39,582 nt of DNA, from the NCBI GenBank assembly GCA_009908945.1, contig JAAAOI010000075.1, positions 1 through 39,582 of the forward strand. The letters run 5' to 3'. Numbering within the stretch: the stretch's first letter is position 1; each line of letters begins with the position of its first letter. This stretch comes from Bacteroidota bacterium. GTDB lineage: Bacteria; Bacteroidota; Rhodothermia; Rhodothermales; Salinibacteraceae. The position numbers and the translations under genes were made by a program. The notes below the pieces were generated by a model. The model searched no databases, had not been told where the DNA came from, and saw nothing but the letters and a program-made list of their open reading frames with translations. This document shows positions 24,194-33,185 of this stretch, in pieces.

Positions 24194-26032
24194 ATGCGTA
24201 CGCTTGCCGATACCACCCCTGCGCCTGACTTTACCTCCGTGCGCGCCGACGGGCAGACGCTCCGTACCGTGCCTGACTTGTTTGCCTTCGGACTGACGCG
24301 CAACACCACCGGCGTGTGCGCCTCCACCAAGCGTGGTGGATCCTGGCATGCCACCTCGCCGAAGGCCATGCAGGCACAGGTGCGGCGGCTGGCGCTGGGC
24401 CTGCACGCGCTCGGCGTGGAGCCTGGCGACCGGGTGGCACTGCACGCCGAAAGCAGTACACAGTGGCTCATTGTGGATCAGGCGCTGGCTGCGATGGGCG
24501 CCATCAGCGTGCCGCTCTACCCCACCCAGCCCGGCGAACAGATCCGGTATATCTTGTCGAACGCTGGCGTCTGTGCCTACATCGGCTCTACAGGTGAACT
24601 CTTCGCAGCCGTCGAGCCCCATCTTGATGACCTTCCAGCGCTGGACCTGCTTGTGGGTCTGCGCGGTAGCTTTCATCCGTCGATGCACACGTTTGCTGAC
24701 GTACTGGCTCAGGGCGTGGCTGTGGAGCAACAATATCCGGAGCAATTTGAGACCTGGCGGGCCGCCGTAGCGCCTGACGATCTGTATTCGTTTATCTACA
24801 CCTCGGGCACTACCGGCAAGCCTAAGGGGGTGATGCTGACGCACCGCAACCTCGTCTCTAACGTCCTGGCCTCTCTGGAGCGGATGCCCTTTAGCCCGGA
24901 GGAGCACCGCGGGCATCGGGTGCTCTCCTACCTTCCCCTCTCGCACGTCTTCGAGCGAATGCTCTCGCTGCTCTACCTGTACATCGGATTCCCGATCTAC
25001 TTCGTAGAACATTTCGAGGAGTTTCTGGACGATGTGCAGACGGTCAAGCCGGTGCACTTCTCCACCGTACCGCGGCTACTGGAGAAGGTGTTTGACAGCG
25101 TGCGGGCAAAGGCACACCAGCTGACGGGTTTTCAGAAATCCATCGGTACGTGGGCGGTAGACCTGGCGACCACGTACGACGTAGACCGACGCCAGAGCCT
25201 GGCCGAGCAGGCGCAGCACGCCATGGCCGACCGGCTGGTGTTCAGTGAGATTCGGGCGCTTTTTGGCGGCAACCTGGTGGGCATTACCAGCGGCGGCGCA
25301 GCGCTGGCCCCGAAGATCATGAACTTCATCAATGCGCTGGGCATCTTCTGCGGCCAGGGCTACGGGATGACGGAGACCTCGCCGGTGATCACCGTCTACC
25401 ATCCCAAGCACCTGAAGGCCGGGTCTGTCGGCACCCCCTTGCGCAACGTTCGGGTCCGCATCGCCGACGACGGAGAGGTCCAGACGAAGGGGCCCCATGT
25501 GATGCAGGGGTATTACAAGATGCCCGGCAAAACGGCCGAGGTGTTCACCGACGATGGCTGGCTCTGCACCGGCGATATTGGGCGCATGGACCGCGAGGGG
25601 CACCTGTATATCACCGACCGCAAGAAGGCCCTCTTCAAGCTCTCCACCGGCAAGTATGTAGCACCGCAGCCCATCGAATCCAGCCTTGCCTCGCATCCCA
25701 TGATCGATCAGGTCGTGGTGGTTGGGGCCGGCCGGAAGTACTGCGGCGCGCTGATCGTGCCCAACGTGGAGGCGCTGCACGCCGACGGCCTGATCGCCGA
25801 GGATGCGGCCCTCCCCGACGCGCTGGAGGAGCAAGCAGTGCGGGCGGCCATTCAAAATGCCATTGGGGAGACCAACAAAGGGCTTTCGCCCTGGGAACAG
25901 GTGAAGCAGTTTCGTCTTCTTTCGCAGCCCTTTACCATTTCCAGCGGTGAACTCACGCCCAAGATGAGCCAGCGGCGCTCGGTGATCCACGAGCGGTACG
26001 CCCCCGAAATCGATGCGATCTACGAAGCCTAA
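24194..26032 (+). CDS. long-chain acyl-CoA synthetase (AMP-forming)
   Basis: A 612-residue adenylate-forming enzyme of the long-chain fatty acid-CoA ligase type, activating fatty acids by ATP to acyl-AMP and then acyl-CoA. The P-loop YTSGTTGKPKGVMLTH is at about 202-217, the adenylation motif GYGMTETSP near 390-400, and TGDIGRMDREGHLYITDRKK near 460-480 with the conserved Asp. The C-terminal swinging domain ends with GELTPKMSQRR, where the catalytic Lys sits. Length matches FadD15-type enzymes. It follows HMG-CoA reductase and precedes AarF, giving a lipid-linked gene row. Confidence 0.93.
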   Translation: MRTLADTTPAPDFTSVRADGQTLRTVPDLFAFGLTRNTTGVCASTKRGGSWHATSPKAMQAQVRRLALGLHALGVEPGDRVALHAESSTQWLIVDQALAAMGAISVPLYPTQPGEQIRYILSNAGVCAYIGSTGELFAAVEPHLDDLPALDLLVGLRGSFHPSMHTFADVLAQGVAVEQQYPEQFETWRAAVAPDDLYSFIYTSGTTGKPKGVMLTHRNLVSNVLASLERMPFSPEEHRGHRVLSYLPLSHVFERMLSLLYLYIGFPIYFVEHFEEFLDDVQTVKPVHFSTVPRLLEKVFDSVRAKAHQLTGFQKSIGTWAVDLATTYDVDRRQSLAEQAQHAMADRLVFSEIRALFGGNLVGITSGGAALAPKIMNFINALGIFCGQGYGMTETSPVITVYHPKHLKAGSVGTPLRNVRVRIADDGEVQTKGPHVMQGYYKMPGKTAEVFTDDGWLCTGDIGRMDREGHLYITDRKKALFKLSTGKYVAPQPIESSLASHPMIDQVVVVGAGRKYCGALIVPNVEALHADGLIAEDAALPDALEEQAVRAAIQNAIGETNKGLSPWEQVKQFRLLSQPFTISSGELTPKMSQRRSVIHERYAPEIDAIYEA

Positions 26033-26151
26033 GTACCCCGCACCTATCGTTTGGGGCGCCCACGTCGCGGGCTGCGCCCCGCCGTATGCCTGCCGGCCGG
26101 GCCTGCGTCAAACCAAACCCCCCTCGGCAAGGTACGACGGGTACCCTGGCG

Positions 26152-28014
26152 ATGAATACCCCTGCCCGTATGTCGGACGCCCCCTCCACATCTTCCCCCT
26201 CCGCTCCGGATGGCACGGACGCCGCGGATACGCGGATGCCGTCAGGAAACGGACAGATGCCGGCGCACGCACGCGACACGGCCAGCGCGGCGGATCCCTC
26301 TGCGCGCCCCGACAAGGAGCCCCCACAAGAGCCTGTCGACGATGTCCGCCCACCGGGTACGCCCAAACAATCCTTTAAGTGGGATCCGCTGGCCGTCTAC
26401 AAAGGGGCGGTACGGCGCTTCTTTACCGTATATCGGCACGTCATCGGGTTGCTGCTCGGCGGCATGGTAGCCTATGCGCGCTCCCTGCCCCCGGAACTCA
26501 AGCGAGGCTTTCGGACCATCGGGCCACGCGTCGCCGCATGGGTAGCCAAGTTTTTCGTCAAGCGCTCCATCGTGGCCCTGCCCTTCCCGGAGCAGTTGCG
26601 ACGGCGGCTGGAAATCCTCGGGCCCACGTTCATCAAACTCGGGCAGGTGCTGGCGATCCGTCGCGACCTGCTGCCGAAGGCTGTGACCGACGAACTCAGC
26701 AGCCTCTTCGACCGGCTCCCGCCTATTGCACCGGAGCAGGTCTTTGCTATCGTAGAACGCGACTTTGGCGAGCCCGCCGACGATCTCTTCGCTTTCTTTG
26801 ATTCGGAGCCGCTGGGCGCGGGGTCCATCGCGCAGGCGCACAGGGCCACCACCCAGGAAGGGGCGGATGTGGTCTGCAAGGTCATCAAACCGGGGATCCG
26901 CGAGGCCATCAGTTATGATCTGAAGTTGCTGGAGTTCGTCGGCGTCATCCTCCAGTGGTTGATCCCGAAGTATCAGCCGCAGCAGATCATTCAAGAGTTC
27001 ATCACCTACACGCAGAAAGAAGTAGACTACTCCTTTGAGGCCGACAACGCGGAGATCTTCGACACCAATTTTAGCGACATGCCGGGCGTGGTCTTTCCCA
27101 AGATCTACCGCGACCTTACGTCGAAGAATGTCCTCACTATGGAGCGCATCCGTGGCTTTGCGCCAGGGTCGCCCCGAACGGAAGAGCTTACCGAGGACGA
27201 GCGCGAGCGCGTGGTGGACCTGGGCGCGGCCGCCATCATCCGCATGCTCTACAAAGACGGCTTCTTTCATGCCGACCTGCACGCAGGCAACCTCATGATT
27301 ATTCCCGGCCGGCCCATCCGGATCGGGTTTATCGATTTTGGGATGGTAGGCCGGTTCGGGCAGCAGACCCGGCACCGCTTGATGTACTACTTCTACGCCC
27401 TCGTACAGGGCGATGTGGAGGGCGCCTCGCGCTACCTCATGGACCTGGCCCGTCTGGGCAAGGGCGCCGATCCACAGGGCTTCAAACGAGCGGTGGAGGA
27501 CCTCTCCCGCCGGTTTATCATGCAGGGCCAGAGCAGCGACTTTAGTATCGCAGAGCTTATCATCGCGTCACTGAACCTGGGCGGCAAGTACCATGTGTTT
27601 TTTCCTGTGGAGATGACTCTGATGGTGAAGGCGCTTGTGACGTTTGAAGGGGTCGGCCGCACACTGGATCCGGACATCAACATCTCGGCCGTGTCGGAGC
27701 GTCACGTGGCGTCCATCTTTCGCGAACGGTTTGATCCGCGCGTGCTGGGCCGCGAGGTACTGCGCAACGCGCCGGAAATGGTAGACCTGATCGTCCGATC
27801 CCCTCAGCTGCTCACCTCCGGGGCTAAATATCTGGAGGAAGCGATGAACAACCGCGATTCGCGCAACCCAATCGCCGGCCTTCGGAGCGGCATTCTGTCC
27901 GGCGCCTGCATCGTGGGCGGGGCCCTGGCGGTCGTTCAGGATGGACCGGTGATGCTCTGGGTCGTGCTCTTCGTACTTGGCTTTGTGCTTGCCGTGTTTG
28001 GCAGAAGTGACTGA
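26152..28014 (+). CDS. AarF/UbiB (ABC1) family kinase-like protein
   Basis: A 620-residue protein of the ABC1/UbiB atypical-kinase family, linked to quinone lipid biosynthesis or lipid handling. The extension motif GPTFIKLGQVLAIRRDLLP is at about 156-174 (KxGQ conserved). GSIAQAHRA near 225 is the Ala-rich loop, VVCKVIKPG the ATP-binding Lys, GFFHADLHAGNLMI near 369-382 the catalytic loop, and FIDFGMVGR the metal-binding motif. Two C-terminal membrane helices (about 575-615) are usual. The N-terminal about 60 residues are a Ser/Pro/Asp-rich, probably disordered extension. The ATG at 26152 is taken; 26086 or 26170 would also fit. Confidence 0.88.
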   Translation: MNTPARMSDAPSTSSPSAPDGTDAADTRMPSGNGQMPAHARDTASAADPSARPDKEPPQEPVDDVRPPGTPKQSFKWDPLAVYKGAVRRFFTVYRHVIGLLLGGMVAYARSLPPELKRGFRTIGPRVAAWVAKFFVKRSIVALPFPEQLRRRLEILGPTFIKLGQVLAIRRDLLPKAVTDELSSLFDRLPPIAPEQVFAIVERDFGEPADDLFAFFDSEPLGAGSIAQAHRATTQEGADVVCKVIKPGIREAISYDLKLLEFVGVILQWLIPKYQPQQIIQEFITYTQKEVDYSFEADNAEIFDTNFSDMPGVVFPKIYRDLTSKNVLTMERIRGFAPGSPRTEELTEDERERVVDLGAAAIIRMLYKDGFFHADLHAGNLMIIPGRPIRIGFIDFGMVGRFGQQTRHRLMYYFYALVQGDVEGASRYLMDLARLGKGADPQGFKRAVEDLSRRFIMQGQSSDFSIAELIIASLNLGGKYHVFFPVEMTLMVKALVTFEGVGRTLDPDINISAVSERHVASIFRERFDPRVLGREVLRNAPEMVDLIVRSPQLLTSGAKYLEEAMNNRDSRNPIAGLRSGILSGACIVGGALAVVQDGPVMLWVVLFVLGFVLAVFGRSD

Positions 28015-28052
28015 CGACAACGCCCCGCCTTCTCACGTATGTGCTCCTCGCG

Positions 28053-29375
28053 ATGGCCCCTCCTGCTTCCCCCTGGTCCGACCTCAGCCTCTCGCTTGGT
28101 GCGGAGGACATCGACGCCCTCTACGAGCCCTTCGACCCGCTGCAGGCCGATCCGGTGGACCTGCCCATGTTGCCTCCCACCGGCCAGCCGGGTGATCCTA
28201 TCGACTGGGCCTACCTCTATAGCCTGCTGGACGAGGTGTATGAAGACATCGCGGATCATTACTTTCGCGCCGAACTGATCGGCGCTGACAAGCTCAGAGA
28301 TGAGGGGCCGCTGATCGTCGCACCCAACCACAGCGGCACCGCCTTTCCCCACGATGGCGTTATTTTGGATCTGATGCTGTGGCGCCGCGACGGCTACCGC
28401 CGCGACCGCAAGTTTCGGTCGGTCTTTTCGCCCAAGCTGGCTGCGACTTGGTGGATGCGCCTGTACACCCTGGACAATTGGTGGCGACGCTGCGGCGGGG
28501 TGGACATGACCTTCGGCAATTACGACCAGTTGTTAGAGCGGGGCGAACGCGTTATTTACTATCCCGAGGGCGTGCCGGGCATCGGGAAGGGCTTCACCAA
28601 GCGCTACCAACTGCAGCACTTCCACTCCAGCTTCATCGTGTTGGCCGCCAAGCATGACGCCCCCGTCTACCCCGTTAGCGTCGTAAACGCGGAGTGGGTA
28701 AACCCGACCAGCTTTACCTTCGACCCGATAGACCGCCTTGGTGATCAGCTGCTGGGCCTGCCTTTTTTCCCCCTGCCTATTGCGCTGCTGGCGCTGGTCT
28801 TTCCGTTTATCTTTTATTTCGCCTTTCCAAGCCGGATGGTCTTCGAGATTGGCGACCCCATCGACGCTCGCGCCCTGCTCCGGTCTGAGGGATGCCACGA
28901 CCTGAACAATCCAGAACGGGCTGAGCTCATGCGGGCAGCCGAGCGTATCCGGCAGGAGTCGCAGCGCAACCTGGATGCGGCTGTACACCGGCACGGCGAC
29001 AAACCGTGGGACCTGAAGGGGCTGTGGCGCTCGCTCAAGCAAGCGAAAGGCCGCCGCAGTCGCATTCTGCCTACCGGATGGCCGTTCACCGTGATGCGCC
29101 ACGACCGCGACCGGCAGCGCCCACCAGCCAAGAGCACCCTGCACGCGATCCTTCGCGATCTCGATATCGGCGCTTTTTACCTCCCGCTCGGGTGGTTCAT
29201 TCTGGCGCTCTCACGTGAACTCCGCGAGCCCCCCTACGGCTACCGCGGGCTCTCCCCCGCAGAGCGCATGGTGCGGGAAGGCACGTACCGATGGTCGCTG
29301 GCCAGCAACCCGCTGCCGGCGCGGGCCACTCTGGAGGACACCGCCCGGAGACACACCCCGGACGAGGGGCCGTGA
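28053..29375 (+). CDS. phospholipid/glycerol acyltransferase (PlsC/MGAT-like)
   Basis: A 440-residue membrane-associated acyltransferase of the LPLAT group. NHSGTAFPHDGVI at about 89-101 holds the catalytic His, but the Asp stands seven residues on rather than the classic HX4D. YYPEGVPG at about 169-176 is block III, where substrate phosphate binds. A hydrophobic segment at about 230-252 may anchor it. The C-terminal 150 residues are a charged extension of unclear function. Family members transfer acyl groups to lysophospholipids or monoglycerides. It ends a row with acyl-CoA synthetase and AarF, and its stop is 7 bases from the convergent patatin gene. Confidence 0.85.
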   Translation: MAPPASPWSDLSLSLGAEDIDALYEPFDPLQADPVDLPMLPPTGQPGDPIDWAYLYSLLDEVYEDIADHYFRAELIGADKLRDEGPLIVAPNHSGTAFPHDGVILDLMLWRRDGYRRDRKFRSVFSPKLAATWWMRLYTLDNWWRRCGGVDMTFGNYDQLLERGERVIYYPEGVPGIGKGFTKRYQLQHFHSSFIVLAAKHDAPVYPVSVVNAEWVNPTSFTFDPIDRLGDQLLGLPFFPLPIALLALVFPFIFYFAFPSRMVFEIGDPIDARALLRSEGCHDLNNPERAELMRAAERIRQESQRNLDAAVHRHGDKPWDLKGLWRSLKQAKGRRSRILPTGWPFTVMRHDRDRQRPPAKSTLHAILRDLDIGAFYLPLGWFILALSRELREPPYGYRGLSPAERMVREGTYRWSLASNPLPARATLEDTARRHTPDEGP

Positions 29376-29382
29376 GCAGACC

Positions 29383-30627
29383 TTACAGCACTTCCGCCGG
29401 TTCGGCCTTGGGGCGTGTTTTCGGGCGTTCCGCAATACGATCCAGCGTACGGTCCAGCCGGTCGAGCACCTCAACGGCCTGCTCCACCGGGTCGCCAGCA
29501 GCGGCGGCCGCAGAGCCGGTGTCGAACAGGCGACGCGTCGTATCGTCCGTAACGGAGCGCCGAAGACGAAATCCGTGACGCCGCAGCTTCCGGTCGATGA
29601 CCTCGGCGTTGGCGTGCAGGTAATCGAGCGTGCTGCGGTAGGCGTACTCGCAGACGTCGTAGCGATTGGAGAAGCTGAAAATGTTAGAGAAGAACAGCCG
29701 CGGGTCCTCCACGCGGGGTTCAATCCGTATGAGGTCCGCGTCAGGGTAGGCGTAATCGTACGTCCGAAAGCCTGTGTTCATGCGCGAGTAGATGAGGGCG
29801 CGGAACGTCTGCGAGAGTACCGCGGGAAGGCCCCGCGCTACGAGTTGCTCTTCAATGCCCTCCACGATCGCGTCGCGCAGGTCAACCGGCACGATGGGGT
29901 TGATACAGAAAAGGAGCTGCACCCCCGCCTCAAGCGCCACACTGGCGTGCACCGTCCGCCGCGCCACACCATCGATGTAGTGCGTGCCATCAATTTCTAC
30001 CGGGCAGTAAAAGCCTGGGAGGGCCGTGGAAGCCTGTACGGCCTTGGAGATCGGCACATGGGCCGTGTCAGTATCGCCAAACGTGGTCACCTCCGCCGAG
30101 TCGAGATGCATCGCCACAATGCGGAGTGTGCGCTGCAGGGACCGGAAGTCATTGGTCCGGCCCTTCGATGAGAGGATGGCCGCAATGTGCTGCTCCAAGG
30201 GGTCATTCGTGAAGAGGCCAACGGGCAGCGCGCTTGACAGGCCACCGGCCAAAGCCCCGAACAGCGAGATGTCCCAGGGGCGGGCCACTTGCGTCCGCAT
30301 GGCCTTCCACACGACTGCTGGGAGCCGGCCCAGTCGGTAGGCATACTCGCCCAGCGCCGGCGTAAAGAGCATCTCAGGCTTCACGTTTAACAGGGGGTCG
30401 GCCTGACTCACAACGGCCCGGCTCATGGTGCGCGGCGAGATACCGTTGGCCAACAAGGACGAAATCAAGGCCCCTGAACTTACGCCTACGTACACATCTA
30501 ACCCTGCCATGTCAAGCCCCGGGATGCTGTCTTCGAGGGCGCAGAGCGTGCCGATCTCGTAGAGGGCGCCCTCAATCACGCCACCAGCACAGGCCAGACC
30601 GGTTTTTGCTGCAGAAGCCGATTTCAT
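29383..30627 (-). CDS. patatin-like phospholipase
   Basis: A 414-residue patatin fold lipid acyl hydrolase. CAGGVIEGALYEIG at about 13-26 is the oxyanion-hole glycine motif, GVSSGAL around 48-54 holds nucleophile Ser50, and HYIDGVAR around 216-223 holds the Asp219 of the Ser-Asp dyad, written DGV rather than the usual DGG/A. ASTALPGFYCPVEIDG just before is also typical. About 90 further residues follow the catalytic core and are helical and charged. It is convergent to the acyltransferase, suggesting lipid turnover near the membrane. Two hairpins separate it from the phasin gene upstream. Confidence 0.9.
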   Translation of the reverse strand: MKSASAAKTGLACAGGVIEGALYEIGTLCALEDSIPGLDMAGLDVYVGVSSGALISSLLANGISPRTMSRAVVSQADPLLNVKPEMLFTPALGEYAYRLGRLPAVVWKAMRTQVARPWDISLFGALAGGLSSALPVGLFTNDPLEQHIAAILSSKGRTNDFRSLQRTLRIVAMHLDSAEVTTFGDTDTAHVPISKAVQASTALPGFYCPVEIDGTHYIDGVARRTVHASVALEAGVQLLFCINPIVPVDLRDAIVEGIEEQLVARGLPAVLSQTFRALIYSRMNTGFRTYDYAYPDADLIRIEPRVEDPRLFFSNIFSFSNRYDVCEYAYRSTLDYLHANAEVIDRKLRRHGFRLRRSVTDDTTRRLFDTGSAAAAAGDPVEQAVEVLDRLDRTLDRIAERPKTRPKAEPAEVL

Positions 30628-30659
30628 GTAGGTCGTATGTCTTATGGAGAGAAAAAGGG

Positions 30660-30678
30660 GTTGGAAGCGCTTCCCAAC
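30660..30678 (-). terminator. GC-rich palindrome followed by T-run, upstream of the patatin gene
   Basis: On the minus strand the near-palindrome GTTGGGAAGCGCTTCCAAC is followed by CCCTTTTTCTCTCC, so it may end transcription from the phasin gene. It begins 33 bases before the patatin start, so it could also act as an operator. The self-complementary centre allows only a small loop, which weakens the terminator reading. Confidence 0.5.
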
Positions 30679-30686
30679 TCCGGGCT

Positions 30687-30714
30687 AAAGAAAGCACCGG
30701 GTTGCCCCCGGTGC
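30687..30714 (-). terminator. intrinsic terminator after the phasin gene
   Basis: On the minus strand GCACCGGG pairs perfectly with CCCGGTGC around a five-base loop, followed by TTTCTTTA. It lies 25 bases past the phasin stop. Confidence 0.8.
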
Positions 30715-30739
30715 CCGAGGTTGCATCACGCAGGAGAGC

Positions 30740-31141
30740 TTACGCCGGCTGGTCATCCATCGCTTGAGTAAGCCGTTCCACCTTCTTTGTCAGGCGATCC
30801 ACCTGCTGGGACAGCGTTTTAACCTCGGCCTGTGTCGGGACGCCGAAGCGTTCCAACGCTACCTCTACGGTCTCTGCAATGGTGGACTGGACCCGTTCGG
30901 AAAGCGCCTCCTGTTGTTCGGTAGCCTTCTCAGCGACCGCTTCCACTTGCTTGCGGCCCTGGGACTCGTAGGATTTCCCTTTCTCGATCAGGCTGTTGAA
31001 CAGCTTGGTGCCCTCTTCTTCCGCAGCAGCCATCGCACCCAGCCCGGCGAGCCATACCTCGCGGCCGCGCTCGGTCAACTCGTCGGGCAGCGAGCCTCGC
31101 CCTTTCGCTTTGGTTTCCTTCTTGTCTTTTTTCTTCGCCAT
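30740..31141 (-). CDS. phasin-family (polyhydroxyalkanoate granule-associated) protein
   Basis: A 133-residue phasin-like protein. The basic, Lys-rich N-terminus (MAKKKDKKETKAK) is followed by VWLAGLGAMAAAEEEGTKLFNSLIEKGKSYE, the core motif of PhaF/PhaI-type phasins, and then a long helical coiled coil ending in QQVDRLTKKVERLTQAM. Such proteins coat PHA granules and link them to DNA or to regulators. The ATG at 31141 was chosen because TCAGGAGGAAATC with a strong AGGAGG precedes it by six bases. It is 84 bases downstream of phaR and followed by a terminator, so phaR and this gene form a unit. No PHA synthase gene lies in the window. Confidence 0.9.
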   Translation of the reverse strand: MAKKKDKKETKAKGRGSLPDELTERGREVWLAGLGAMAAAEEEGTKLFNSLIEKGKSYESQGRKQVEAVAEKATEQQEALSERVQSTIAETVEVALERFGVPTQAEVKTLSQQVDRLTKKVERLTQAMDDQPA

Positions 31142-31225
31142 GATTTCCTCCTGAGGGGATGATGAAAAGCTAACGCGCGAAGCACATGGTACACAGAGCA
31201 CAGATCCAGCGGTCCCACCTACATC

Positions 31226-31675
31226 TCACGAGGCGTCGTCTGCATGGCCGTTGGCATCGGCAGCCCGGGCCATCAGCGTGTCGATGGTTCGCTCCAGGTC
31301 GCGCAACTGGTCCTGCAACTGGTCGATGTCTTCGCGGGAGGCCATTTGTGTCAGCCCGGACACGTTTTGCACCGACTGCCCCACCAGGTCGTCAATGCTG
31401 CTGCGTACCTGAGCGAGTCCAGAGTCCAGCACGTCAGAACCCCGGCGAAGCAGCGTGTGGAGCGTGTCTGGGGTAAGCGTGGAACTCCCGCGCCGCCCTT
31501 CCTCCAAAATAACGTTAGTCAAAGTCTGTGCGGTGATGTCTTCGCCCGTCACATTGTCAATGACCTCGACTGTCTCGCCTTCTTGTACAAGCGCGGCTAC
31601 ATCCTGCAGCGACACGTACGAGCTGGCTTCCAAGTCGTAGAGCTTACGATTTTCGTAGCGTTTGATGCGCCGCAT
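31226..31675 (-). CDS. phaR: polyhydroxyalkanoate synthesis regulator PhaR
   Basis: A 149-residue protein. The N-terminal RRIKRYENRKLYDLEASSYVSLQDVAALVQEG (about 2-33) is the highly conserved DNA-binding domain of PhaR, and VEVIDNVTGEDITAQTLTNVILEEGRR continues it. The remainder is helical, probably binding PHA granules or phasins. In known bacteria PhaR represses phasin genes until PHA granules titrate it away, which would fit control of the next gene. An inverted repeat 57-71 bases upstream may be its own operator. The family is assigned with confidence; its target is inference. Confidence 0.93.
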   Translation of the reverse strand: MRRIKRYENRKLYDLEASSYVSLQDVAALVQEGETVEVIDNVTGEDITAQTLTNVILEEGRRGSSTLTPDTLHTLLRRGSDVLDSGLAQVRSSIDDLVGQSVQNVSGLTQMASREDIDQLQDQLRDLERTIDTLMARAADANGHADDAS

Positions 31676-31731
31676 GCCGAAGAGGTACTTGTGAACTAAC
31701 GACCTACTGAACCAACAATGGACTGGTTACA

Positions 31732-31746
31732 TAACGCAGTGCGTTA
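31732..31746. promoter_or_regulatory. perfect dyad upstream of phaR, candidate operator
   Basis: TAACGCA at 31732-31738 and TGCGTTA at 31740-31746 form a perfect 7-bp inverted repeat with a one-base centre, in the 173-base gap between phaR and dtd. It lies 57 bases before the phaR ATG. The short spacing suits a dimeric DNA-binding protein rather than a terminator. The controlling protein is unknown; PhaR itself is a candidate. Confidence 0.45.
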
Positions 31747-31848
31747 ACATGTTCCACACCGCTCGGGACAGCGACGGTGAGCCACGTCAGGGCTTGGGAC
31801 TTGCGCATGGGGTGCGCGCATGTGCGGACAGCGGCCATTAAGCGGTAC

Positions 31849-32301
31849 TTAGGAGCCGCCGCCTCGGTCTACGACGAGCGTTACCGGCCCATCGTTGACC
31901 AGGTGCACCTGCATCAGGGCACCGAACGTCCCTGTTTCAACGGGTGCCCCATATGCGCGAAGCTTCTCTACGAAGCGCTCATACAGGACCTCAGCAGGCC
32001 CGGGTGCGGCGGCGGCGCTGAAAGACGGCCGGTTGCCGCTCGACACGGCATCGCCGTAGAGCGTAAACTGCGGCACCACCAGCACCCCACCCTTCACATC
32101 TATCACGGAGTCATTCATCCGGCCATCAGCGTCTGCAAAAATGCGCAAATGGGCACACTTTCGGGCGAGCCAGTCGGCGTCCCTCGCGGTGTCGTCCGTG
32201 TGTACGCCCAGCAAAATCAGCAGCCCCTGCGCGATGGCTCCCACAGGGGCATCATCGACGGTGACGGAGGCTTCCCGGACACGTTGGACGAGCGCGCGCA
32301 T
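31849..32301 (-). CDS. dtd: D-aminoacyl-tRNA deacylase
   Basis: A 150-residue cytoplasmic enzyme that frees D-amino acids from mischarged tRNA. The full family pattern is present: [16 protein letters not shown] at the start, [13 protein letters not shown] near 86-98, SSGNRPSF near 100-107 and [10 protein letters not shown] near 136-145, the cross-subunit Gly-Pro motif with a hydroxyl residue. The ATG at 32301 fits all family members; the upstream frame is open but unconserved. It is 103 bases after rdgB on the same strand, giving a small quality-control unit. Confidence 0.95.
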   Translation of the reverse strand: MRALVQRVREASVTVDDAPVGAIAQGLLILLGVHTDDTARDADWLARKCAHLRIFADADGRMNDSVIDVKGGVLVVPQFTLYGDAVSSGNRPSFSAAAAPGPAEVLYERFVEKLRAYGAPVETGTFGALMQVHLVNDGPVTLVVDRGGGS

Positions 32302-32404
32302 GGACAGTGGAGGGGAATTGATGGGCGGTGAGCAGTGCGGAACGTCGGCCGCACAAGCAGCCACTCGTGCGTGAAGTTAAAAAAGCTGAGGGGGCAGGGG
32401 TCAC

Positions 32405-33019
32405 TTACGGGCGGGCTGAAGCTGCCGGCGGATACGTCCGCAGGAAAGCGACAAACGACTCCAGGGCCCGCCCACGATGGCTGATGCGGTTTTTTTCGTC
32501 AGGGGGAAGCTCAGCAAACGTGCGCTCGTAGCCCGCGGGTACGAACAGCGCGTCATAGCCAAACCCACGGGTCCCTCGCTCCTCGGTAAGGAGGCGTCCG
32601 CGGCAGATCCCTTCAAAGAGGCGCACGCTCGTTCCGTCGTTAAAAGCAAGCACCGTCCGAAATTGCGCCGCGCGGTCGGCTTTCCCTTGCAAGGCCGTGA
32701 GCAGTGCCGCGCGATTGGCCGCATCATCGGCCGCTGGCCCGGCAAACCGCGCCGAATGCACCCCGGGCCGGCCGTCCAGCGCCTTCACCTCCAGACCGGT
32801 GTCGTCTGCCAGCACAGCCGTATCAACGGCCTCGAACCATTCGACGGCTTTCTTTCGCGCATTGCCCTCCAGCGTGTCCGCATCCTCAACCACCACAGGG
32901 GGCTCCTGCAAATCGCGCGCTGTGTGCAGTTCTACCGACCAGTCGGAGAGCAGAGCCTCCAGTTCCTTTGCTTTGTGGGGGTTACCCGTGGCCAGCATGA
33001 GCGCGAAGGGGGCTTCCAT
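32405..33019 (-). CDS. rdgB: XTP/dITP pyrophosphatase (RdgB/HAM1 family)
   Basis: A 204-residue enzyme that removes non-canonical purine nucleoside triphosphates (ITP, dITP, XTP) from the pool. MLATGNPHKAKELEALL near 8-24 is the substrate-binding start, VLADDTGLEVKALDGRPGVHSARFAG the catalytic middle with the ADD(T/S)GL motif, and RGFGYDALFVPAGYERTFAEL near the end also typical. The start at 33019 was chosen as the nearest ATG to the conserved core. It is divergent from rpsU with 166 bases between and precedes dtd. Confidence 0.95.
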   Translation of the reverse strand: MEAPFALMLATGNPHKAKELEALLSDWSVELHTARDLQEPPVVVEDADTLEGNARKKAVEWFEAVDTAVLADDTGLEVKALDGRPGVHSARFAGPAADDAANRAALLTALQGKADRAAQFRTVLAFNDGTSVRLFEGICRGRLLTEERGTRGFGYDALFVPAGYERTFAELPPDEKNRISHRGRALESFVAFLRTYPPAASARP

Positions 33020-33185
33020 AAGAGATGAGGGATGCAAGTAGCAGAATTAGGGCCTCGGGGGCGTCTCCACAGAAACTTTAGCTCGCGCTTTATGTTCTAC
33101 CGGATCCTACTGCGAGGGCAGCCCGTCTGCTCTTCGCTTCAGACACTTTTAGGCACGGATTTATTCATCACCGGAGGGATCTACA

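Noticed and set aside
26242-27375. 377-codon minus-strand open frame opposite AarF
   Set aside because: Antisense of a protein with clear ABC1 motifs; no domain seen.
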